Assembly (NCBI GenBank): GCA_903913355.1
Contig: CAIWKU010000192.1
Location: 1-7,576 of the forward strand
Length of the DNA: 7,576 nt
Direction of reading: 5' to 3'
DNA from: an uncultured Bacteroidota bacterium
GTDB taxonomy: Bacteria > Bacteroidota > Bacteroidia > Chitinophagales > Chitinophagaceae
In this document: positions 1-6,814 of the stretch, in pieces
Layout: each line of letters begins with the position of its first letter
Position numbering within the stretch: position 1 is the first letter of the stretch
Translations under genes and position numbers: made by a program
The notes under the pieces: generated by a model
What the model saw: only the letters and a program-made list of their open reading frames with translations
The model's database searches: none
What the model was told of the DNA's origin: nothing

Positions 1-1250
1 ATACTACTGTGGATGTATTGACCCCTTTCTTTAACAAGAGCAATAAACCGCCGAATATTGTTTTTTTGATTGTAGAGGGGTTGGGCAGGGCATTTACTAA
101 CCAAGGCGCATATTTAGGTAATTTTACTCCTTTTATTGATTCACTTGCCGGGCAGAGTTTATATTGGAAAAATTTTTTAAGCGAAGGAGGGCGGACTTTT
201 GCTGTATTACCTTCATTATTAGGGTCACTTCCTTTTGCAAAAAGCGGGTTTACTGAACTGGGTGATGCGATGCCTGAGCATTTGTCTATTTTAAATATTG
301 CCGAGAAAAATGCGTATAAAACCTCTTTTTTTTATGGAGGAGATGCACATTTTGACAATATGGATATCTTCTTACAAAAGAATCATATTGGTAAAATTAA
401 TGATCAAAAATCATTTCCTGAAACTTATACAAAATTACCAGCAGGCGCCTCTGGATTTTCCTGGGGATATGGTGATAAGGAATTGTTTCGTAGGTATTTC
501 GAAGTTATTCACTCAGATGACCAACCTTACCTGAATGTAGTTCTTACAGTTTCAACACATAGTCCATTTCTCATAAATGAACAGGAAAGGTATTTAGACA
601 GATTTGAAGAACGAATGACGGAATTAGGTTTTAATAATAAGGAAAAGGCAGAACACCGGTTTTATAAATATCAGTATGCAAGTATCTTATTCATGAATGA
701 TGCTGTTAAAAATTTTATTGAACAATATAAGCTTAGACCAGATTTTGCGAACACAGTCTTTATTATTACGGGTGATCACCGTATGCCGGAAATACCCATG
801 AGCACAAAAATTGACCGTTATCATGTTCCGTTACTAATTTATTCAGCTTTATTAAAAAGAAGAGCTGTTTTTTCTTCTATATCCACTCATTTTGATGTTA
901 CACCAAGTATTGCAACATGGCTGACAAAAAGTTATCATCTAATTACTCCGTTAATTACTAGTTGGATGGGAACCGGTTTAGATACTACCAGGTATTTTAG
1001 AAATATACACGCTTATCCATTTATGCAAACAAAAAATGAAATTATTGATTTTGTTATGGGTAAATATATGATCAATGATCATAATTTATTTCAAATCGAA
1101 GAGAATATGGATCTTACGCCTATTTCTAATCAAAACAAGGCAAATCAATTGGAGAGTGGGTTTGATAAATTTACTATTCGAAATTTGAATTTTATAAAAA
1201 CAAATCGACTTATGCCAGATAGTCTTTTACGTTTTTATAACCCGCTTTAG
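1..1250 (+). CDS. LtaS-like sulfatase-fold phosphotransferase, 5'-truncated
   Basis: The reading frame is open to the left edge (first whole codon at position 3), so the true start lies outside the window. The GTG at 9 is only the first in-frame start-like codon. About 413 residues remain, covering the extracytoplasmic alkaline-phosphatase/sulfatase-fold domain of the LTA synthase family. The usual N-terminal membrane helices are missing. Counting from the GTG, the family landmarks are visible: NIVFLIVEG (metal-ligand Glu at 23), GGRTFAVLPS (nucleophile Thr at 63), FYGGDAHFDN, WGYGDKELF, VSTHSPF (His184), ITGDH (metal ligands Asp256-His257) and a late THFDVTPSIATWL segment. Spacing between these matches LtaS roughly. 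Enzymes of this family move phosphoglycerol or phosphoethanolamine groups onto envelope glycans or lipids. Bacteroidota lack lipoteichoic acid, so the substrate here is unknown and is probably a periplasmic glycan or lipid. A tail of about 80 residues after the catalytic core is unrecognised. The gene is convergent with the next one, 56 bp away, and I see no clear terminator between them. Confidence 0.85.
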   Translation, partial: TTVDVLTPFFNKSNKPPNIVFLIVEGLGRAFTNQGAYLGNFTPFIDSLAGQSLYWKNFLSEGGRTFAVLPSLLGSLPFAKSGFTELGDAMPEHLSILNIAEKNAYKTSFFYGGDAHFDNMDIFLQKNHIGKINDQKSFPETYTKLPAGASGFSWGYGDKELFRRYFEVIHSDDQPYLNVVLTVSTHSPFLINEQERYLDRFEERMTELGFNNKEKAEHRFYKYQYASILFMNDAVKNFIEQYKLRPDFANTVFIITGDHRMPEIPMSTKIDRYHVPLLIYSALLKRRAVFSSISTHFDVTPSIATWLTKSYHLITPLITSWMGTGLDTTRYFRNIHAYPFMQTKNEIIDFVMGKYMINDHNLFQIEENMDLTPISNQNKANQLESGFDKFTIRNLNFIKTNRLMPDSLLRFYNPL

Positions 1251-1306
1251 AACCAAGTAAATATAACTTTTTGGGTATTAATCTGTGGTAATGGAATTGA
1301 TCAGGC

Positions 1307-1714
1307 CTATAATAATGACCGGGCCATATTTGAAAGATCAATCATTTCAAATGGGATAGTTAAATATCCATCAGATCCGAAGGAACCTGCAAAATCTTTA
1401 TTAGCCTGCTGATCCAATTGACTCAAAACAATAACGGGTGTTTTCCGCGTTATATCTTTAGAAGATGAAAGCATTTGAAAATCATTCACATTAGATAACA
1501 TCAGATTGCAGATCACTAAATCAGGTTTTTCTGTATCCAGGAAATGGATCGCCTGCTGAGCATCCATTGTTGCAACCACCTGATATCCCTGTTCCAACAA
1601 CTCGAGCTCAATGGTTTTTAATAAGAGAGACTCATTTACTACAACAAGTATTTTCACGGAAAATCTATTTAGTGAGATGGATAAATATAGCTTTTTGAAA
1701 ACTAAATTACTCAT
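1307..1714 (-). CDS. Degenerate (pseudo-)receiver domain protein, single domain
   Basis: This is a 135-residue protein consisting of little more than one CheY-like receiver domain: ILVVVNE strand 1, DLVICNLML strand 3, PVIVLS strand 4, GYLTIPF strand 5. There is no output domain. The key residues have changed. The acidic pair is Asn27-Glu28, the phospho-acceptor position is Asn70 (codon AAT, where a GAT Asp is expected), and the conserved Lys before Pro-Phe is Ile120. Ser98 keeps the Thr/Ser position. Spacing matches CheY (22 residues from Ser98 to Ile120), so this is a true receiver fold without normal phosphotransfer chemistry. Start: ATG 1714 lies 5 nt after the glycosyltransferase stop with an AGG nearby. 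A GTG at 1657 would start exactly at the domain (MKILVVV) and remove 19 poorly conserved residues, so either start is possible. It is probably co-transcribed with the upstream glycosyltransferase gene. A phosphorylation-independent binding or partner role is inference. Confidence 0.85.
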   Translation of the reverse strand: MSNLVFKKLYLSISLNRFSVKILVVVNESLLLKTIELELLEQGYQVVATMDAQQAIHFLDTEKPDLVICNLMLSNVNDFQMLSSSKDITRKTPVIVLSQLDQQANKDFAGSFGSDGYLTIPFEMIDLSNMARSLL

Positions 1715-1719
1715 TGATT

Positions 1720-2973
1720 TTACCTGGCTGGATAGCTTTCTATCAGTTCAATAACTTCAGGAGTGCCATCTTCCAGATCAAGCTGATCAGCCATTGCGCA
1801 AATCTTAGCGATCATTTGAGGATTTTGGGTGGCTTCCATGGCTTTCCAAAGTTTCTCAGAGGTTAATTTTCGAAAAGGAATATGAAATCCCAGCCCTTTA
1901 CGGGCAATCAATGCCCCATTATGAGGCTGGTCTGCCAAAACCGAAAGTATGATTGCAGGAATCTTCGATTTTAACACGGCTCCAATGGTTCCAATTCCTC
2001 CATGAATTATAGCCGCTTTGCATTTGGGTAATAACCAATTATGATTACTGTATTGGCAAACAAATAGATTAGGATGTTTGGGAATAACCGGCAATAAGGA
2101 CCAGCCCGTACAAAAAACGATCCTGCATTCCTTATTTTGAAGCAGATCTATAAGAACCTTGCAAAATAGTTTTGTGTCAGGAATGGGTATACTACCTAGA
2201 CCTATATAAAATGGTTTATGGCCACTTCTCAGCCAATCTGTTAATGCTTCCGGTGCATTATCCATACTATGGTGCGCCCGATTTTGTGTAGGTAATTGCA
2301 AAAAGCCCGTAACATGTGTATTCGAAGGCCAATCCTTAGGCTGAGTCAATAACTGTCTGCTCATTGGGTATACGATAAGCGGATTATCTGAAATATACTT
2401 TTTCCAATGCTTTGTTTCTGGTAAACCAATTCGCTTCCTGAAAATATTGACCCTTTTTTTGATCATCCACCAACCCAATTCCATTACCTGATAAGAAAAC
2501 CGATTAAACCAACGGTGGTTAAAAGACCCAAAAACAGGATGAGGAAATTCTTGGGTTGGAGTGCCTGGCATACTTAAAAAAATACCGGCACAAGGCTTTT
2601 TAAATTTTTCGGCAATGGAATAAACAATGGGGAAGGGCAAAATACTGGAAATGAAAAAATCAATGCCTTCCGCATTTTCCAACATGATAAGATTAGCCTG
2701 TACAGATGTTTTTACTGCAATTTTTTGGAGATGATAAAAGAATCGTAAAACATTTCCCCCTTTTAGTAGATGTAAAGCCTGGGGAGATTGAATGATCTCT
2801 TCCACATTACCTGCTAATGGAATAAAAGGAATACCTAGACTTTCAATCCAGTCTTTAAAATTTTCCGGTGCCATCAGTACAACCGAATACCCCCGCTCCT
2901 GTAAGCCCAATGATAAGGCAATAAAAGGTTGTACATCTCCTCTTGACCCTGTTGTGATAATACCGTACTTCAT
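1720..2973 (-). CDS. GT-B glycosyltransferase, MGT / sterol-glucosyltransferase type (GT1/GT28-like)
   Basis: The 417-residue protein has the usual length for this family and is complete. The N-terminal domain opens with GIITTGSRGDVQPFIALSLG (residues 4-23), the glycine-rich acceptor-side motif of the GT28-type N-terminal domain. The C-terminal nucleotide-sugar domain carries HVTGFLQLP (220-228), FYIGLGSIP (255-263), the hallmark HGGIGT (324-329) and DQPHNG (348-353), followed by ARKGLGFHIP. Family members transfer a sugar from a UDP- or dTDP-sugar to a small lipophilic acceptor such as a sterol, carotenoid, flavonoid or macrolide, or to a lipid. The acceptor here cannot be read from sequence. 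No signal peptide is visible, so it is probably cytosolic or membrane-associated. ATG 2973 is the natural start because the domain begins at once. It lies 60 bp downstream of the SCO gene with no evident terminator between them, so read-through from the copper cassette is possible. The receiver-like gene follows 5 nt after its stop. Confidence 0.88.
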   Translation of the reverse strand: MKYGIITTGSRGDVQPFIALSLGLQERGYSVVLMAPENFKDWIESLGIPFIPLAGNVEEIIQSPQALHLLKGGNVLRFFYHLQKIAVKTSVQANLIMLENAEGIDFFISSILPFPIVYSIAEKFKKPCAGIFLSMPGTPTQEFPHPVFGSFNHRWFNRFSYQVMELGWWMIKKRVNIFRKRIGLPETKHWKKYISDNPLIVYPMSRQLLTQPKDWPSNTHVTGFLQLPTQNRAHHSMDNAPEALTDWLRSGHKPFYIGLGSIPIPDTKLFCKVLIDLLQNKECRIVFCTGWSLLPVIPKHPNLFVCQYSNHNWLLPKCKAAIIHGGIGTIGAVLKSKIPAIILSVLADQPHNGALIARKGLGFHIPFRKLTSEKLWKAMEATQNPQMIAKICAMADQLDLEDGTPEVIELIESYPAR

Positions 2974-3033
2974 GAATTGAACTTAGGTAAATATATCAAA
3001 AGTGAGTCAAAAAAATTTCCAAAATCAGTTGAA

Positions 3034-3672
3034 TTATTCCTGGAGAAGTATCCTGATATCTGCGATCACTCTTTTAATTTGTGCAGTATCTGTTGCTGCA
3101 TAAATACCCCGGATCCTGCTTTTTTTATCAATCAGTAACATCGATTCTGTATGAAGGAATTCGGTACTATCTTTCCCCAAACCCGCTTTTTTTTCAGAGA
3201 AATAAGAGAGTCGGCCCAGCCTGTATATTTTGGCTTTATCTCCGGTTAACAGATACCATTTGTGGTTATTGATATGATAGGTTTCTGCATAATCATGTAA
3301 TCGTTTTACCGAATCCGCCCAGGGCATCACACTAAAAGAAACCAGTTTTACTTGCTGATTGTTGAGAAAACTGTCTTGTATAATGCATAGGTTATTGATC
3401 ATTTTAGGGCAAATGCTATTACAGCTGGTAAAGAAAAAATTAGCTAAATAAATATGTCCGCTAAGAGAATCCTGGCTTATCTGATGCCCTGATTGGTCTG
3501 TAAACTGAAAATGATCTATGGTATGGATTGATGCATAAGCGGGCTCATCCGGGTTAATCCACTCAGCAGTAAAATCGGCGGTATTATAAAAGGGGAGTTG
3601 TTCATTTTTGGAATGACAGCTAGTTAACAAAATAAGGAGTAAAGAAAAATTGACTATAGTTTTAATGTTCAT
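3034..3672 (-). CDS. SCO1/SenC family copper-binding lipoprotein
   Basis: The 212-residue protein has a thioredoxin-like fold. Residues 1-19 form a short lipoprotein signal (LLLILLTSC, lipid-modified Cys19). The copper site is C84-N-S-I-C88-P with the distal His174 in FLHTESMLLIDK. These three ligands define the SCO family, whose members deliver copper to, or keep reduced the cysteines of, cytochrome oxidase CuA sites and other periplasmic copper enzymes. The usual DPxxD segment reads VMPWAD, so the first Asp is replaced by Met116. The frame is open further upstream to 3849. ATG 3672 is preferred because it immediately precedes the signal peptide and gives an 11-nt overlap with the end of the MORN gene, suggesting translational coupling. 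It is the third gene of the oxidase-MORN-SCO cassette, so the oxidase is a plausible client. Cytochrome oxidase elsewhere in the genome is the alternative. Confidence 0.92.
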   Translation of the reverse strand: MNIKTIVNFSLLLILLTSCHSKNEQLPFYNTADFTAEWINPDEPAYASIHTIDHFQFTDQSGHQISQDSLSGHIYLANFFFTSCNSICPKMINNLCIIQDSFLNNQQVKLVSFSVMPWADSVKRLHDYAETYHINNHKWYLLTGDKAKIYRLGRLSYFSEKKAGLGKDSTEFLHTESMLLIDKKSRIRGIYAATDTAQIKRVIADIRILLQE

Positions 3673-4219
3673 TGGGTAAGCAACTTTTAACTGAAACAAT
3701 CCCGTAAATTTTCTTGCCTTTGATTGTATAATTAGAAACCAATTCGCCTTTATCATTCCAAACCCTTTGTATACCTTCTTCAACACCCATTGAAAAATTT
3801 GATTCCTGCCTTTTTTGTCCTGATGGATAGAATACGCATTGCTGCCCATCTAATGTGCCGCCAGAATAATGAAACAAATATCTGGTATGTCCATTGGGCC
3901 ACCACTGTTCGAATTGGCCTTGTTTTTTGCCATTCAGGAAATGACTGACCAGTAATTTCTCCCCGGTATTATACCAGCCAAATGCTTCTCCTTCTTCTTT
4001 TCCATTGATAATGGGTAATTGATAAAGAAGTTTACCATTTCTGTCAGATTCAATTCGGTAGCCGGTAAATCTTTTATTTTTATATAGCCATACCCCTTCC
4101 CGTATTGAAAGCCCTGTATCATAATTCTGCACGAATACATCAACAGGTTTTGATGACTTACAGTGAATACAAACTCCCATTATTAAGAGACAGGCTATCA
4201 ACAAAAATCTGCTCCTCAT
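3662..4219 (-). CDS. Exported MORN-repeat (YwqK-like) protein of copper cassette
   Basis: The 185-residue protein has an N-terminal hydrophobic export signal (FLLIACLLIMGVC). Cys17 or Cys20 may be a lipidation site, but neither lipobox is ideal (Val or His at -1). Four MORN_2-type repeats follow in an almost exact 24-residue period, starting at residues 77, 101, 125 and 149, each of the form G-x-x-x-x-W/F-Y-x-x-G-x-x-x-x-x-x-x-x-x-x-G-x-x-x. A fifth, weaker copy may lie around 41-76. Automatic pipelines often call this family 'toxin-antitoxin system YwqK family antitoxin', but nothing here supports a toxin-antitoxin role. The gene starts 2 nt after the oxidase stop (TAA CT ATG) and its last 11 nt overlap the SCO gene, so it is very likely made together with both. 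Its role is unknown. A scaffold or adaptor at the envelope for the copper proteins is inference from position only. Confidence 0.87.
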   Translation of the reverse strand: MRSRFLLIACLLIMGVCIHCKSSKPVDVFVQNYDTGLSIREGVWLYKNKRFTGYRIESDRNGKLLYQLPIINGKEEGEAFGWYNTGEKLLVSHFLNGKKQGQFEQWWPNGHTRYLFHYSGGTLDGQQCVFYPSGQKRQESNFSMGVEEGIQRVWNDKGELVSNYTIKGKKIYGIVSVKSCLPNEH

Positions 4220-4221
4220 AG

Positions 4222-5736
4222 TTACTTAACTAAGAATTGACCCATCAAACCCCCATCTTCATGATTGGGGAAATGGCAGTGATACATATATGGAGAGGTG
4301 CTATCAGAAAAATCACTGAACCTGGCAACTACAGAAACTGTTTCTCCCAAACGAAGATAATAAGTGTCTTTCCAGCCGGATTCATAAGGTGCAATCGTAC
4401 CAGAACTTCTTGACACAATTTTGAATTGTATATCGTGTATATGAATAGAATGACCGAATATATTACTATTTGTAAAAGTCCAGTTAACGGTACTATTTAA
4501 TGGAATGGTATGATTAATGGTTATATAGTTATAGTTATTATTGTCAAAAGCAAATTCAGATCCGCCCTGGCCACCCGTGATAGATGTGGCAATCGATGTA
4601 TTTGCATCCGCCGCAGTAAGGGTTGTATTGGTAGTTAATTTAGTAGGAATACTGGTAATAGCATTTGTATTGGCAGCAGTCACATTGATTTTCAATATTT
4701 GAAAATCCTTATTATTTAACAAACTACCCAATGCGCCAGAACTATTGGGTTCACCACCCGGAAAACCAAATGTCTGTCCTGAATTATATGCTTTTAGTGA
4801 AAGAGAAGAACCAACAGCATCATTTCCTAAGTTTACCAGTATTTCTACCCTTTCTCCAACACCCAATATCATCCTGGTAACAGCAATGGGAGCATCTAAA
4901 AGTCCTCCATCATTGCCAATCACATAAAAACTTCTATTGTCAGAAAACCCCAGATTATACGCTCTCTCAATTTCAGCGTTCAATATCCGGAAACGCACAT
5001 ATTGTTTCGGCAGACTAATCTGCGGATAGATGGTTCCATTGGCAAGCAGGTAATCTCCATAATCATGGACGGTAGTGTCAAATGAATTGTCTGAATTGAA
5101 TCTTCTGCTGGTTAATATCAAGGGAATATCATCAGTTCCATAGGTTCTCGGAAGGCTTAAAGCAGATTCGATAGGGTCTTTTATGATAATTAACCCGCCA
5201 GCCCCCATCGTAAGATGCTGATAAGTTTTTTCATGTAAATGGGGATGGTACCAATAAGTGGACGCATTGTTCTGTATCTGAAAATAAGGCGACCAGGTAG
5301 TTCCCGGGGCAATTTTCTGGTGTGGACCTCCATCCATTTTAGCAGGAATATGAAACCCGTGCCAGTGAATAGTTGTGGTATCTGATAAAGCATTGGTGAT
5401 ATTAAAAGTGATATTATCTCCCTTATTAAAGATCAGTGTAGGCCCCCAAAATGGCTCACCGTTATAACTATAGGTATTGGTTGCTCCTCCGGTTTTGAAG
5501 AATGATTTACTCGATTTGCCAAGTGTAAGGTTGAAATTAGTGCCTGTAAGTGTAGGGGGAATGTATAAGGTATTATAGGTGGTATCGGTTGTTACAGTTC
5601 CACTTGTACTGTTATTATTGTTAGTAGTACTTTTATTACAGCTAAGCACAAGAGCCAAACCGGTTACTAAACAGATCGTTGTTATTTTGTATCTCTTTTT
5701 TTCCTTAAAAGAAGCAAGGGTTTCCTTTGAGTTCAT
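4222..5736 (-). CDS. Multicopper oxidase (CueO/laccase-like), lipoprotein
   Basis: A 504-residue three-cupredoxin-domain enzyme. ATG 5736 is chosen over the in-frame TTG just before it. The leader GLALVLSC gives lipidation at Cys33, followed by an Asn/Thr/Ser-rich linker to about residue 55. All trinuclear-centre motifs are present: HWHG (His124, His126), YHPHLH (His164, His166), HSIHIH (His429, His432, His434) and HCH (His486, Cys487, His488), then His492. The segment HWHGFHIPAKMDGGP with the AMG-like MGAGGL is closest in style to CueO. The enzyme should oxidise Cu(I), phenols or another reductant with O2 reduced to water on the periplasmic or outer side. The axial position five residues after His492 is Leu497 (HEDGGLM), where CueO has Met. 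There is no Met-rich insert like that of E. coli CueO. It is the first gene of the cassette with MORN and SCO proteins. The substrate is not predictable from sequence. Confidence 0.95.
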   Translation of the reverse strand: MNSKETLASFKEKKRYKITTICLVTGLALVLSCNKSTTNNNNSTSGTVTTDTTYNTLYIPPTLTGTNFNLTLGKSSKSFFKTGGATNTYSYNGEPFWGPTLIFNKGDNITFNITNALSDTTTIHWHGFHIPAKMDGGPHQKIAPGTTWSPYFQIQNNASTYWYHPHLHEKTYQHLTMGAGGLIIIKDPIESALSLPRTYGTDDIPLILTSRRFNSDNSFDTTVHDYGDYLLANGTIYPQISLPKQYVRFRILNAEIERAYNLGFSDNRSFYVIGNDGGLLDAPIAVTRMILGVGERVEILVNLGNDAVGSSLSLKAYNSGQTFGFPGGEPNSSGALGSLLNNKDFQILKINVTAANTNAITSIPTKLTTNTTLTAADANTSIATSITGGQGGSEFAFDNNNYNYITINHTIPLNSTVNWTFTNSNIFGHSIHIHDIQFKIVSRSSGTIAPYESGWKDTYYLRLGETVSVVARFSDFSDSTSPYMYHCHFPNHEDGGLMGQFLVK

Positions 5737-6023
5737 CAAATTTTTTTAAAAGGTTAATAAATACCTGTTCACTGAAATTGATATATTCTTATTCTATAAA
5801 GCAACAATTTTGGAAGTAAATCACCAGTAAATCAATTCCCTGGAATTCGTTTTCCATTTATTTGACGTAATTCCAGAGAATTACCTTCGGAAAATTTAGA
5901 TATTAGCTTAGAAAGCAAGTTTGTTTATGTATGAGCTGTTCCGAGTAGGTAAAGAATTCACAAAACCGTGCCTTGGTGTGAGTTTTATTGTACCAATAAT
6001 AAGTCAATTCGAGAAGACCTGCT
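5737..6023. other. Intergenic leader of the copper cassette
   Basis: There are 287 bp between the DUF4337 stop and the oxidase start, both genes on the minus strand. The stretch holds no convincing gene. It must contain the oxidase promoter and the end of the DUF4337 transcript. On the minus strand a TTGTTG and a TATATC lie 16 nt apart around 5770-5810, but neither matches the Bacteroidota TTTG / TAnnTTTG consensus well, so I do not call a promoter. The notable structure is the palindrome pair at 5834-5882, annotated separately. No strong GC-rich hairpin followed by a T-run was found for DUF4337 termination. Confidence 0.6.
5834..5882. promoter_or_regulatory. Paired 14-bp palindromes, candidate operator or hairpin
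   Basis: Site 1 (5834-5847) is AATTCCCTGGAATT, a perfect 6+2+6 palindrome (AATTCC-CT-GGAATT). Site 2 (5869-5882) is AATTCCAGAGAATT; read on the minus strand it is AATTCTCTGGAATT, 13 of 14 bases the same as site 1. Centres are 35 bp apart. The pair is 98-146 bp upstream of the oxidase ATG. Two copies of one palindrome upstream of a metal-handling operon suggest binding of a dimeric regulator. The two can also fold on each other into a 14-bp stem with one mismatch and a 21-nt loop, so an RNA role is possible. The regulator is not in the window. Confidence 0.4.
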
Positions 6024-6536
6024 TTAAATGAAACCCCAGATAAAGAAACCCATTCCAGCGAGGGAAATCAATATACTTCCTATCCAAAGAGATTTCTTCT
6101 TAGTTAATATAGATATGGCTGATATGGCAATGGCTATCTGAAAAAATGTAACTGCCTGGGAAAGGAAGACATGTTTTTTGAGATGAAACCCTGATTCTTT
6201 TTCTGCTTCTTCTGCCGCTTTCTTGATCTCTTCCTGTTCAGTCTTGTATTTGGCAATAGAAGCAGGGTCAGCGATACCTTCTTTCAATTCTAGTGTTTTT
6301 ATTTCCGCCTTAATTCCTTTGGCCTGGTAATACGACCATTGATCTGAAGCTTTGATTTGTTCTATCAGGGCTTCATTGGAGTAATGCCCGGCTAGTAAAC
6401 CAGAGATTGCCGCAAATACAGCCATAAATGCTGTAGAGATAGCAACATATCTAAACCAGCCCGATTCTCCAGCTTCTTTTGCCTTTTCCTGAATGGTTTC
6501 ATGTAAATGTTCGGTTGGAACTTCTATCTCTTCCAT
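6024..6536 (-). CDS. DUF4337 family small membrane protein
   Basis: The 170-residue protein matches the DUF4337 pattern. A short acidic N-terminus is followed by TM1 at about 29-50 (ending GLLAGHYSNEA), then the strongly conserved ASDQWSYYQAKG (63-74). A charged helical, probably coiled-coil stretch runs from about 78 to 118 (EEIKKAAEEAEKES), and two more helices lie at about 126-144 and 150-169. The predicted topology is three membrane spans with one soluble helical hairpin. The family is widespread but, to my knowledge, has no proven function. It is transcribed in the same direction as the copper cassette but is separated from it by 287 bp, so it is probably an independent unit. ATG 6536 gives the full family length. 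The gene diverges from the lipoprotein gene at 6815. Confidence 0.87.
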   Translation of the reverse strand: MEEIEVPTEHLHETIQEKAKEAGESGWFRYVAISTAFMAVFAAISGLLAGHYSNEALIEQIKASDQWSYYQAKGIKAEIKTLELKEGIADPASIAKYKTEQEEIKKAAEEAEKESGFHLKKHVFLSQAVTFFQIAIAISAISILTKKKSLWIGSILISLAGMGFFIWGFI

Positions 6537-6814
6537 TTATCATTTCATTGAGTTCGCCTCTAATATACGAAGCTTTTTTCCTTATGTTTCCTTGAATTTG
6601 AAGATTAGCGAGTATACTTAATGGAATAACTAGCAGATAAATAATCCAGAGCTTCAATTTAAAAACTTTCACTTAAAGGATATTTTTTAAACCATATAAT
6701 ATATTATGAAAATTACTAACGCATGATTCATTAGGCCGTGTATTGATTTTTTCATAAATTAGAAGGAAGGTTCAAATAGATAGTGGTCACTCTCTTCATT
6801 GTAAAATCATTGCC
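6537..6814. other. Divergent intergenic region
   Basis: There are 278 bp between the divergent DUF4337 and lipoprotein genes, which should hold both promoters. It is very AT-rich. I found no convincing coding frame, tRNA or small-RNA structure. TATATTAG (minus strand, about 40 nt before the DUF4337 start) and TAAATTAG (plus strand, near 6753) each differ by one base from the Bacteroidota -7 element TAnnTTTG, but neither has a TTTG at the right distance, so no promoter is called. A 12-bp AT-only palindrome sits at 6696-6707. An AGAAGGAAGG run near 6761-6770 is too far from the ATG to be its ribosome binding site. Confidence 0.5.

Noticed and set aside
298..534. Open frame of 78 codons on the plus strand inside the LtaS-like gene
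   Set aside because: It is fully contained in the conserved catalytic domain in another frame, and its translation shows no domain or signal.
2792..2980. Plus-strand open frame opposite the glycosyltransferase start
   Set aside because: It is antisense to the conserved N-terminal motif of the glycosyltransferase; its length is explained by the constraint on the other strand.
3673..3849. Upstream extension of the SCO reading frame (59 extra codons)
   Set aside because: It would overlap the MORN gene by 188 bp and place the lipoprotein signal in the middle of the protein; ATG 3672 fits much better.
3934..4143. Minus-strand frame of 69 codons within the MORN gene
   Set aside because: It is a shifted-frame shadow of the repeats, with no independent evidence.
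3662..4219. Toxin-antitoxin interpretation of the YwqK-like gene
   Set aside because: Both neighbours are copper proteins, the product carries an export signal and there is no toxin-like gene; the antitoxin label for this family is an annotation habit.
4745..4927. Plus-strand 60-codon frame antisense to the multicopper oxidase
   Set aside because: It lies opposite conserved oxidase coding sequence and has no recognisable features.
5961..5990. Possible hairpin with AAAAC and GTTTT arms downstream of DUF4337
   Set aside because: The inner stem needs several wobble or mismatched pairs and there is no convincing T-run, so it is not called as a terminator.
6696..6707. Perfect 12-bp palindrome ATAATATATTAT in the divergent intergenic region
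   Set aside because: It is AT-only in a very AT-rich stretch, so it can easily arise by chance; there is no second copy.
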